Origin: Anaerolineae bacterium CG2_30_58_95
Lineage (GTDB): Bacteria > Chloroflexota > Anaerolineae > Anaerolineales > Villigracilaceae
Assembly: GCA_001872165.1 (NCBI GenBank)
Contig: MNXK01000120.1
Location: 1-23,139 of the forward strand
Direction of reading: 5' to 3'
DNA length: 23,139 nt
This document shows positions 14,532 through 22,262 of this stretch, one piece after another. The translations under genes were made by a program, and so were the position numbers. Under the pieces are notes generated by a model. The model was not told the DNA's origin. It saw nothing but the letters and a program-made list of their open reading frames with translations, and did not search any database. Every line of letters begins with the position of its first letter. The first letter of the stretch is position 1.

Positions 14532-15692
14532 ATGGTAAAGCAAATATTCTCTCTCTGGTTCTGCCTCTGTGTTCTGCTCAGTGCCTGTATGCCTCAGGAG
14601 GTTGTGAGGGAGACAATCGGTTCTGAGGAGAAACTATCCACGTCCACAGCAACCGAAGAGAAGACCCCTGCCGAATTAGCCACGTCAACGCTAACAGGAA
14701 CTCCCTCGGCGAGCAACATCGCTGCCAAAATCATTTCGCCTGTATTTGTCTTTCTCAAGGGAGATGTCCTGATGGAACAGGTTGGCAGCAATGCCCCAGA
14801 ACACCTCAATGATTTACCTGAACTGGGTCCAATAAAAGACGCCGTCCTGGTGGGAGAAACATTGTACCTGCTTCGTGAACAGGGCATCCAAAGGATTCTT
14901 CTCTCAGAGGGCACAAGCGATCTCGTGTTGCGTTTCGATATGCCGATTCTTTGGGGAGGTTTAATCTATGCTGCCGGCTATTCCAGGATAATTTATTATG
15001 GTACTGAGAGTGGGCAGAACACCCTCATCGGATATTTTGATCTTGATGAGGATATCGTGCATTCTGAGCTTTCTTTTCCTAAAAACTTGCACATATTGGG
15101 TATGACGAGAGACAGGCGGGGTTTGTACTGCCTGCCCTTTGGACAGGATCCCGAGTTTAACGAGGTTCTGGTGATAGATCTTGAGCAGGGAGAAATTTCC
15201 AGAGAACTCCCAGTTCAGGGAACATCTTTTGCTACGCTTGCCCCGGACGCCCGCCTGTTAGCGACGTTTGCCCAACGTACGGACACAACCGGCCAGTTGG
15301 AAAGTGTTGTTCACCTGTACGACCTTCCCTCTCTGCCCTTAACGCCGCCGCGCGTGTTCACGCTTCCTAACGCGCCCAGCTACGTAGGTTTCGGGGGTTT
15401 GCACTGGTCTCCCGACAGCCAAAGGTTGTACTTCATGCTCGTTGAAAATATTTACGAGGCGCCAGCCACGACTTCTTATGGGTTGTGGAGTTTGGCTGTG
15501 GAATCTGGAGCAACCGACCAGGTGGCGCAGGTCTCCGATCCAATCTTTCATACAATTAGTATCAGCCCGGATGGAGAGTGGATCGTACTGATGCATGACA
15601 CAAATGACGAAGCCATGTTAGTCCAATTGCAAACGGGAGAAGTTGAATCATTCTCCGCGCCTGTTAATGCGATCGTAGCAGGATGGCGATAA
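14532..15692 (+). CDS. Lipoprotein with TolB-like propeller repeats
   Basis: 386 residues from ATG 14532, with AAGGAG 6 nt upstream; an in-frame GTG at 14481 lies in the inverted repeat and is rejected. The lipobox LLSAC places the lipidated cysteine at residue 19, followed by a Thr/Ser/Glu-rich linker to about residue 70. The rest looks like a beta-propeller. Clear blade motifs are LHWSPDSQRLYFMLVE and ISPDGEWIVLMHD, and there are several weaker SPD/APD-type turns. No catalytic residues are recognised, and a role in binding peptides, glycans or partner proteins at the membrane surface is only a guess. It shares low GC and propeller design with its two neighbours. Confidence 0.8.
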   Translation: MVKQIFSLWFCLCVLLSACMPQEVVRETIGSEEKLSTSTATEEKTPAELATSTLTGTPSASNIAAKIISPVFVFLKGDVLMEQVGSNAPEHLNDLPELGPIKDAVLVGETLYLLREQGIQRILLSEGTSDLVLRFDMPILWGGLIYAAGYSRIIYYGTESGQNTLIGYFDLDEDIVHSELSFPKNLHILGMTRDRRGLYCLPFGQDPEFNEVLVIDLEQGEISRELPVQGTSFATLAPDARLLATFAQRTDTTGQLESVVHLYDLPSLPLTPPRVFTLPNAPSYVGFGGLHWSPDSQRLYFMLVENIYEAPATTSYGLWSLAVESGATDQVAQVSDPIFHTISISPDGEWIVLMHDTNDEAMLVQLQTGEVESFSAPVNAIVAGWR

Positions 15693-15729
15693 GGCCTCGC
15701 TTACACTTCTGACATCCAGGATAATCGTC

Positions 15730-17040
15730 ATGGGTCAAAAAAAGCACGATAACGGCTTTTTATCGCAGAGGGGGAAAGTACCTGCGATTTGCTTTTTCAT
15801 TCTCACTTGTCTGGCATTGCTGGCTGCCTGCCAACCTGTTCTTGATATTCAAATTGCCCTGGAAACAGATGAATCGGAGGCCATTCTGGGAAAAGTAGCG
15901 TACGTCATGGGTGGTGATGTGTGGATCTATGACCTGGATGCTAAGCAGACAGTGCGATTGACCCAGGATGGTTACAACAGTCACCCTCAATGGGCATTTG
16001 ATGGCAGTAAAATCGCTTACCGCAAAAAAGATCAGCTTTGGGTGATGGATTTGACCGCGCATCAGGTTTTTCCGGTGAGCGAATTACCGGTCGAATGGTT
16101 CACATGGTCATCCTCAGGCAGTCGCCTGATCTACTTCTCTCCAGGCGAAGGCCTTATTATTTGGAATATAACCAATAAAACGTCCAGCACAGTCATACCC
16201 ATCTCCCCGGACTATTCAATTGAAAACTTCATTTGGGATGACCTGGGTGAAACAATGGTTTTTAACAAAGGCAGTGTAGTGGACGGGTTGTATGTGGTAT
16301 CCCTGGAGAAGTTAGACCTGGAGCAAAAAGATACTGTCACTATATTTAAAACCAGCAACATGCGTGAGGTTCCACTTCTTGGGGAGGTATCACCAGAGGG
16401 GCATTGGATAGCAAGCTGGCGTTGGGACACGGAAATAACTTTTTTCGAAAAAGAAGGATTGCCATTATGCCCGATATCTGTTCCTGGTGGACAGGCTCAG
16501 TGCACAGCATCAAAAACAGTTCCTTCGGGTGAATTCTTGGACTGGTCTTTAAATGGCCAACTTGCCTATTTCACGATCGAACAGAATCTGGTTGTTGCTG
16601 ATCCAAAGAGGCCTTCAGAGCAGTTACTGATTGATCTTGCTTACCAATCCTCGATCTATCCAGCTTGGGCCCCTGACAGTGAGCGCATCGCTTATAGTGC
16701 CACTTCTGTTGGTGCGGAAAAATCCTCTGCTGCGCAAAACCAGAGGGATGTCTGTGTCCAACGGCGAATATGGGTGGTTGAGGTTGTTTCTAAACGACTT
16801 CACCAGTTGACCAATGATGAACGATTCTGTGATGAGTTGCCTCTATGGTCAGTAGATGGAAAGCACATTCTCTTTGTGCGCTTAGACAAAGAGAATGCGA
16901 GCCTGTGGCTAATGCGCTCTAATGGCGATGGACTGTGCCAAATCGTTCCTGAATTAACCCCAAAACCAGAACCTGCTGGGGAGTACGGCTATATTGACTG
17001 GCCAGCCTGGTGGGATTGGTGGCATCCAGATGTACCTTGA
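15730..17040 (+). CDS. Lipoprotein with TolB/WD40-like propeller
   Basis: 436 residues from ATG 15730. The N-terminal region is longer than usual before the membrane helix; the lipobox LLAAC gives Cys34. Propeller blades are clearer than in the previous gene: GDVWIYDLDAKQTVRLTQDGYNSHPQWAFDG, GSKIAYRKKDQLWVMDL, YPAWAPDSERIAYSA, RIWVVEVVSKRLHQLTNDE and LPLWSVDGKHILFVR. These resemble TolB C-terminal repeats (x-W-S-P-D-G-x-x-I). The C-terminus is aromatic (WPAWWDWWHPDVP). It lies 37 bp after the other lipoprotein gene and may be co-transcribed with it. Function unknown. Confidence 0.8.
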   Translation: MGQKKHDNGFLSQRGKVPAICFFILTCLALLAACQPVLDIQIALETDESEAILGKVAYVMGGDVWIYDLDAKQTVRLTQDGYNSHPQWAFDGSKIAYRKKDQLWVMDLTAHQVFPVSELPVEWFTWSSSGSRLIYFSPGEGLIIWNITNKTSSTVIPISPDYSIENFIWDDLGETMVFNKGSVVDGLYVVSLEKLDLEQKDTVTIFKTSNMREVPLLGEVSPEGHWIASWRWDTEITFFEKEGLPLCPISVPGGQAQCTASKTVPSGEFLDWSLNGQLAYFTIEQNLVVADPKRPSEQLLIDLAYQSSIYPAWAPDSERIAYSATSVGAEKSSAAQNQRDVCVQRRIWVVEVVSKRLHQLTNDERFCDELPLWSVDGKHILFVRLDKENASLWLMRSNGDGLCQIVPELTPKPEPAGEYGYIDWPAWWDWWHPDVP

Positions 17041-17134
17041 TGAAAATCAGAAAAGATGAAGTGCAATCCCAGCATATCCTGGATTTGGTTTAGAATGGAA
17101 ATCACATTACGGCTAACCAGCCCGAAGTCTGTGT

Positions 17135-17407
17135 TTATGCGGTTGTTTCCGCCATCACCCGGGACGACTCTTCCGGCTCCATCTCGTATAAAAATTCAGG
17201 GGCAAAATCGGCTCCGTTGGGCCAACAGACGGTATGTGTATCGGGATCAAGGCGCGCCTGGGCAAAGTAAGCGGGATCGCGTAACGGCTCGAAAATCGGT
17301 CCGTAAAGTTCATGACGCAGGTTGATTTGTTTGCGCTTGCCATCAGTGAAAGCCAATTCGAGGGAATAGGGGGCAAATACTCTTACCTGGGTAATATGAA
17401 TAATCAT
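17135..17407 (-). CDS. DUF2442 domain protein
   Basis: 90 residues, complete. The DUF2442 pattern is clear: YSLELAFTDGKRKQINL, then a LYGPIFEPLRDPAYFAQ block and VCWPNGADFAPEFLYE. The biochemical role of the family is not established. It is commonly found beside DUF4160 proteins in small two-gene units with toxin-antitoxin-like genomics, and that is the arrangement here: the DUF4160 gene ends 13 bp upstream. The start codon is preceded by GGTGTTGCC, the same leader as its partner gene. Confidence 0.85.
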   Translation of the reverse strand: MIIHITQVRVFAPYSLELAFTDGKRKQINLRHELYGPIFEPLRDPAYFAQARLDPDTHTVCWPNGADFAPEFLYEMEPEESSRVMAETTA

Positions 17408-17420
17408 GGCAACACCTCTA

Positions 17421-17681
17421 TCAATCTAATGGCGGGATACGGAGAAGAGGCAGGCGTCCGCGTGCCAATTCCCAGTTGGCGCGCAGTTCTGACTGATGGA
17501 TCGCAGCCCATTCGAACACTTTTGAGCGAGTAGGACGCGACAGGCGACCTTCAAGAATCATGATTGGGTCAATTCCGATCAGGGCTGATTCATCTCCCAC
17601 CTCTACATGGAAATGGGCGGGGAAATGTTCACGGTAGAACATCATGATTTTGATTCCGTCAAAGAAGCAAATGATGGGCAT
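17421..17681 (-). CDS. DUF4160 domain protein
   Basis: 86 residues. Family signatures are MPIICFFDGIKIMMFYREHFPAHFHVEVG at the N-terminus and FEWAAIHQSELRANWELAR near the C-terminus, ending in the usual I-PPL. It is the first gene of a two-gene unit with DUF2442. Toxin-antitoxin-like behaviour is suggested by such pairs' patchy distribution but is not shown by this sequence. An 18-bp echo of the gltX 3' end lies about 30 bp upstream. Confidence 0.85.
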   Translation of the reverse strand: MPIICFFDGIKIMMFYREHFPAHFHVEVGDESALIGIDPIMILEGRLSRPTRSKVFEWAAIHQSELRANWELARGRLPLLRIPPLD

Positions 17682-17696
17682 GGCAACACCGGAATA

Positions 17697-17705
17697 ATTT
17701 TATCA
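17697..17705 (-). promoter_or_regulatory. Extended -10 promoter of the DUF4160/DUF2442 unit
   Basis: Read on the - strand, TGA-TAAAAT is an extended -10 box, 15 bp ahead of the DUF4160 start codon. It implies a leader of about 9 nt. No -35 is recognised. Confidence 0.45.
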
Positions 17706-17712
17706 CGAATAG

Positions 17713-17730
17713 CAGCCCCCCGCTGTTCGA
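17713..17730. repeat. Short echo of the gltX 3' end
   Basis: CAGCCCCCCGCTGTTCGA matches 9670-9687 of gltX (and 10240-10257) at 17 of 18 bases. It lies between the DUF4160 unit and the permease gene. Too short to prove descent, but unlikely by chance in a window this size. Confidence 0.5.
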
Positions 17731-17753
17731 AGTATAGGTGGCTGCCACCCGTT

Positions 17754-18545
17754 TCAAGCAACAAATGATCGCACCAGGTAAATAATCCCCACCACGAACC
17801 CAATCGTAACCACAATCCAGCGCAAGGTGGCAGGCTTGATCTTGCTGGCCAGCCGTCCGCCCAGCGCGCCGCCGAGCAGCGCGCCTACGGCCATGAGCAG
17901 CGCGACCGTCCAGTGGACCTTACCGGAGAAGACGAAGAACAGCGCCGCGGCGAGGTTGGTTACGAAGGCTATTCCCTGCTTCAGAGCATTCAGACGCGTC
18001 AGGTTGTCGTTCAGCGCCAGACCCAGGACGGCCAGTACGATCACGCTCAGCCCGGCGCCAAAATAACCGCCGTAGATGGCTGCCAGGAAAACCGGGATAA
18101 ATGCCCAAAATTCGGATACGACCTTTGCTTTCCCTTGTTCCTGTGACAACGAATGCTCCGCGCGGTGGGTTAACCAGGCGCGCACCGGGTTCTGGATAGC
18201 CAGCAGTGTGGATGCCAGAAGGATAAGGTAGGGCACCAGATCGGCAAAGAGCTTCTCGCCGGTGTTCAGGAGCAGGATACCGCCCGCCAGGCCGCCGAGC
18301 ACTCCGGCGGGGAGCAATACCCATAGCCGTTTCTTCTGGTCTTTCAGGTCTTTGGACTGCGCCAGCGTCCCGCCCAGGTAGCCGGGGCAGAGCGCCACGG
18401 TGTTGGTCACATTGGCCGAGACGGCGGGAAGCCCGACCGCCATCAGGACGGGAAAAGTGATGAGTGTACCGCCGCCCGCCAGCGCGTTGATCAGCCCGGC
18501 CGCGATGGCAGCCAGGGCAGCCAGGATGTGGCCGATGAGATCCAT
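17754..18545 (-). CDS. Sulfite exporter TauE/SafE (TSUP) family permease
   Basis: Integral membrane protein of 263 residues with about eight helices and the internal two-fold repeat of the TSUP family: [20 protein letters not shown] in the first half and [19 protein letters not shown] in the second. Members move sulfite, sulfoacetate, thiosulfate or related anions; the substrate here cannot be told from sequence. A 17-residue hydrophilic loop ([17 protein letters not shown]) separates the halves. The ATG falls exactly where a start site set by the upstream TATAAT would lie, so the mRNA may be leaderless. Confidence 0.9.
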   Translation of the reverse strand: MDLIGHILAALAAIAAGLINALAGGGTLITFPVLMAVGLPAVSANVTNTVALCPGYLGGTLAQSKDLKDQKKRLWVLLPAGVLGGLAGGILLLNTGEKLFADLVPYLILLASTLLAIQNPVRAWLTHRAEHSLSQEQGKAKVVSEFWAFIPVFLAAIYGGYFGAGLSVIVLAVLGLALNDNLTRLNALKQGIAFVTNLAAALFFVFSGKVHWTVALLMAVGALLGGALGGRLASKIKPATLRWIVVTIGFVVGIIYLVRSFVA

Positions 18546-18551
18546 GCAGAG

Positions 18552-18557
18552 ATTATA
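18552..18557 (-). promoter_or_regulatory. -10 box of the permease gene, leaderless type
   Basis: TATAAT on the - strand ends 6 bp before the ATG; normal spacing puts the first transcribed base on the A of the start codon. No -35 consensus is present. Confidence 0.5.
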
Positions 18558-18634
18558 CCTCTTGTATTTTGCTTCCGAGCGTCATATAACGTAAGCGGTA
18601 TTCTACTTTAATGTTGAGTTCGTAGCGCCGCTCA

Positions 18635-19042
18635 TCAAGGCAATTGGACAAACCCCACTTGGGCAAAATCAGCGTCCAAGGTGAGCGCCTCGCTCAGGTC
18701 ATTGCGCCACATGAGCACAAAACTCGTACAATCTGTGAAGGAAAGAACCTTGTCATCGTACTTAATGAAAGTATCCCAAGCGGCGGTCAGGATAGGCGCG
18801 CGCACCTCCAGGACCTCGATCAAACGGCTGGCTTGGATAGCCTCGTGCAGATCCATGGCCGCATGAAGGTCAACATGACGGCGCAGAAAAGTGTACGCTT
18901 CATCCAACACGAATTCACTTGTCATCAGCCGGAGCGGCTCCCGCGCCAGTTCCTGCCAGAATGCCGTAACCCGTTCATGGGCAGGATCGTTGCGGTCGAA
19001 AAGGGCGATCCAGAAGGAGGTATCCACGAAACAGCGTCTCAT
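18635..19042 (-). CDS. PIN-domain toxin, VapC-like
   Basis: 135 residues, a probable ribonuclease of the PIN fold. The acidic metal-binding residues are in place: Asp7 in CFVDTSFWIALFD, Glu43/Asp47/Glu48 in TSEFVLDEAYT, Asp104 in FTDCTSFVLM, and a last Asp in LTLDADFAQVGF. Its ATG overlaps the stop of the upstream antitoxin gene (4 bp), the usual vapBC coupling. Targets (tRNA or rRNA in studied VapC proteins) cannot be assigned. Confidence 0.9.
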   Translation of the reverse strand: MRRCFVDTSFWIALFDRNDPAHERVTAFWQELAREPLRLMTSEFVLDEAYTFLRRHVDLHAAMDLHEAIQASRLIEVLEVRAPILTAAWDTFIKYDDKVLSFTDCTSFVLMWRNDLSEALTLDADFAQVGFVQLP

Positions 19043-19314
19043 CCGATCCCTTCCCGGTCGTATAGGTGTTCATCGTGGCGAATGGCAGCATCGCTCAAAC
19101 GGCTGCCGCCATATTTGGTTGCCAGGGCTGGAATGCGCCAGATGGGATCAGCAGGGTTGGCCGGCTCCTGCTCCACGGCGCTCAGGTACTGCTCTACCGC
19201 CTCACGGACGATCTGGGCAATGGATTTATGCTGGTGACGAGCTTGCTCCTGCAAACGGTGATATATCGCTGGATGAAAGTATGCCTGAAGACGCACTAAT
19301 GGATGTGTGAACAC
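19039..19314 (-). CDS. Ribbon-helix-helix antitoxin, VapB-like
   Basis: 91 residues. I place the start at GTG 19314 because AAGGAG lies 7 nt upstream; a GTG at 19368 in frame has no ribosome site. The N-terminal part (VRLQAYFHPAIYHRLQEQARHQHKSIAQIVREAVEQYL) is a ribbon-helix-helix DNA-binding fold. The C-terminal tail should wrap the toxin. It overlaps the PIN gene by 4 bp. A palindromic operator sits in the promoter upstream. Confidence 0.85.
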   Translation of the reverse strand: MFTHPLVRLQAYFHPAIYHRLQEQARHQHKSIAQIVREAVEQYLSAVEQEPANPADPIWRIPALATKYGGSRLSDAAIRHDEHLYDREGIG

Positions 19315-19385
19315 GGCGGTTCTCCTTTCCGGCGGCCGGATGGTCGCGCTCGAACTCTTGCGAGCCACCAGACCAGTTTTGATGG

Positions 19386-19423
19386 TACTGTATACAGTAT
19401 AACTTTACCGGCGAATCTGTCAA
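19386..19423 (-). promoter_or_regulatory. Promoter and operator of the vapBC-like operon
   Basis: On the - strand: TTGACA (19423-19418), a 16-bp spacer, and TATACT (19401-19396). A perfect 14-bp palindrome TACTGTATACAGTA (19386-19399) overlaps the -10 and the predicted start site, which is where an autorepressing antitoxin would bind. Confidence 0.75.
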
Positions 19424-19496
19424 GGGTTATGACCATGTCATTGGGGTTACTGTTTACCGAAAAGCAGGATATAATCAGACCGTGATGCAGTCATTC

Positions 19497-19517
19497 ATGG
19501 TAGCCAGGAGCTACCAT
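19497..19517. repeat. Perfect 8-bp hairpin ahead of the truncated antitoxin
   Basis: ATGGTAGC (19497-19504), loop CAGGA, GCTACCAT (19510-19517). No T-run follows, so not a standard terminator. It lies where the missing 5' part of the higA-like gene would be. Confidence 0.55.
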
Positions 19518-19539
19518 AAAGGCCGGATGGGTTAGCAAA

Positions 19540-19731
19540 ATGAATGACGTAGTGCGCGGCCGGCGCGGTGTGACCGCTGATACTGCCCTGCGACTGGCGC
19601 GCGCCACCAACACGACCGCCGAATTCTGGCTGAACTTGCAGACGCTTTACGACCTGGAAACTGCCAAAGACGCCCTGGGCGACCGGTTGCAGCAGGAGGT
19701 CACGCCGCTGGTGGAAGCGATCGCCGGGTAA
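19540..19731 (+). pseudogene. HigA-like antitoxin, N-terminally truncated
   Basis: 63 residues that match only the C-terminal half of HigA/XRE antitoxins: NDVVRGRRGVTADTALRLARATNTTAEFWLNLQ, then the YDLETAKD block. The first helices of the helix-turn-helix are absent: upstream codons in this frame (back to a TAG at 19501) do not resemble the family. No HigB toxin gene is seen beside it. A short protein could still be made from ATG 19540, but I regard it as a remnant. TATAAT lies about 70 bp upstream. Confidence 0.72.
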
Positions 19732-19740
19732 ATTACCGCC

Positions 19741-19789
19741 CCGCGAAGCGGAGTGTCGCCTCAGCGGACTTCACTCCGTTACGTCCGCT
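19741..19789. other. Structured convergent intergenic region
   Basis: Between the antitoxin remnant and the 3' end of glnS. CGGAGTG (19749-19755) pairs with CACTCCG (19772-19778), and AGCGGAC (19763-19769) pairs with GTCCGCT (19783-19789). The two pairings interlock, as in a pseudoknot. The GCGGACTTCA core also recalls the MITE palindromes. A decayed element or a two-way transcription barrier are both possible. Confidence 0.45.
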
Positions 19790-19808
19790 ACTACGAACGG
19801 CTCAACTT

Positions 19809-21530
<1,722 letters not shown>

Positions 21531-21590
21531 GGGACTGTCCTTCTGGCGTATAATTTCAGCCGGAGCAAGAATGCCTTCGAGGTGCGATAC

Positions 21591-21699
21591 TTTTTAGATA
21601 AGAGGGTCGGGCTTTTTAGATAAGAGGGTCGGGCTCCCATGCCCGACGGCGTGCCCGCAGGGTGCTTCGCGAGGAGTCGTCTCTACGGGCTTATCTAAA
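21591..21699. repeat. Small inverted-repeat element with a 22-bp tandem duplication
   Basis: A 22-bp unit beginning TTTTTAGATAAG occurs twice in tandem (21591-21612, 21613-21634). TTTAGATAAG in it (21615-21624) pairs with CTTATCTAAA at 21690-21699, giving 10-bp terminal inverted repeats about 85 bp apart. Inside are TCGGGC/GCCCGA (21628-21645) and GCCCGCAG/CTACGGGC as nested arms. It separates glnS from tRNA-Gln and contains no gene. Confidence 0.65.
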
Positions 21700-21731
21700 C
21701 AGTATTGCTTCAAGGTGTCTATTATAACAAA

Positions 21732-21760
21732 TTGACTGGACGGAGGTGCTTGCGTATGAT
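21732..21760 (+). promoter_or_regulatory. Promoter of tRNA-Gln
   Basis: TTGACT (21732-21737), 17-bp spacer, TATGAT (21755-21760): a strong sigma-70-type promoter. Start expected near 21767, about 15 nt ahead of the mature tRNA. Confidence 0.75.
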
Positions 21761-21781
21761 AGAATCCCCCCGCTTGCCCGG

Positions 21782-21852
21782 TGGGGGCTCGTCTAATGGT
21801 AGGACAGCAGACTCTGGATCTGTATGTGGAGGTTCGACTCCTCCGCCCCCAG
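21782..21852 (+). tRNA. tRNA-Gln (anticodon CUG)
   Basis: A 71-nt cloverleaf. The acceptor stem TGGGGGC pairs with GCCCCCA, with discriminator G at 21852. The D arm is GTCT-AATGGTA-GGAC. The anticodon stem GCAGA/TCTGT carries the loop CTCTGGA, so the anticodon is CUG, reading CAG. The T arm is GGAGG-TTCGACT-CCTCC. CCA is not encoded (CCT follows). It is the substrate expected for the neighbouring GlnRS. The C-rich leader before it can pair with the G-run of the acceptor strand. Confidence 0.96.
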
Positions 21853-21856
21853 CCTT

Positions 21857-21886
21857 GACCCTCGTGTGAGGGTCTTTCGTTTTTTG
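21857..21886 (+). terminator. Intrinsic terminator of tRNA-Gln
   Basis: A 7-bp perfect stem, GACCCTC-GTGT-GAGGGTC (21857-21874), is followed by TTTCG and a run of six T. It works only in the + direction; the - strand side is GC-rich. Confidence 0.88.
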
Positions 21887-21890
21887 GAGT

Positions 21891-22262
21891 TCAATCCTTT
21901 TCATTCCTGCTGTGCATTCGGAGGGTCAGGTCGCGCAACTGTGTGAAGCTGATGGGCTTGATGAGGATGTAATCAGCGGAATCGCGATAGGCGTCGCCCA
22001 GGCGCGCATCCGCAGTGGCGATGACGACGATCGTTTTTTCCAGCCGCTTGTCGGCGCGGATCTGGGTCAATAACTCCTCACCAGAAAGCCCCGGGAGATG
22101 CAAGTCCAGCAGCACGAGGTGAGGTGCGCCTTCTTGCAGGCGCTGGCGCGCGGTCAACCCATTGACGATCGTTTCGACCTCATAGTTGGCGGCCAGTAAA
22201 GCCTCGGAAAAGATCATGGACAGATCTTCATCATCCTCGATGACGTATGCTAGATCACTCAT
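21891..22262 (-). CDS. Single-domain response regulator (CheY-like)
   Basis: 123 residues, receiver domain only. Acidic pocket EDDED at residues 9-13, phospho-acceptor Asp53 in LVLLDLHLPGLSG, Thr in VIATAD, and Lys in LIKPIS. With no output domain it probably passes phosphate or binds a partner protein. Its ATG lies inside the end of the kinase gene (8-bp overlap, ATGAGTGA), so the two are translationally coupled. Its stop abuts the tRNA terminator from the other side. Confidence 0.92.
   Translation of the reverse strand: MSDLAYVIEDDEDLSMIFSEALLAANYEVETIVNGLTARQRLQEGAPHLVLLDLHLPGLSGEELLTQIRADKRLEKTIVVIATADARLGDAYRDSADYILIKPISFTQLRDLTLRMHSRNEKD

Noticed and set aside
17041..17134. Gap after the second lipoprotein gene
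   Set aside because: Searched for a terminator or small gene; no stem with a T-run and no credible frame found.
19741..19789. Possible riboswitch or known structured RNA
   Set aside because: Interlocking stems are present, but no known riboswitch core is recognised and the place is between two gene 3' ends.
21549..21554. TATAAT on the + strand between glnS and tRNA-Gln
   Set aside because: No gene starts within 200 bp downstream on that strand and the tRNA has a better promoter at 21732-21760.
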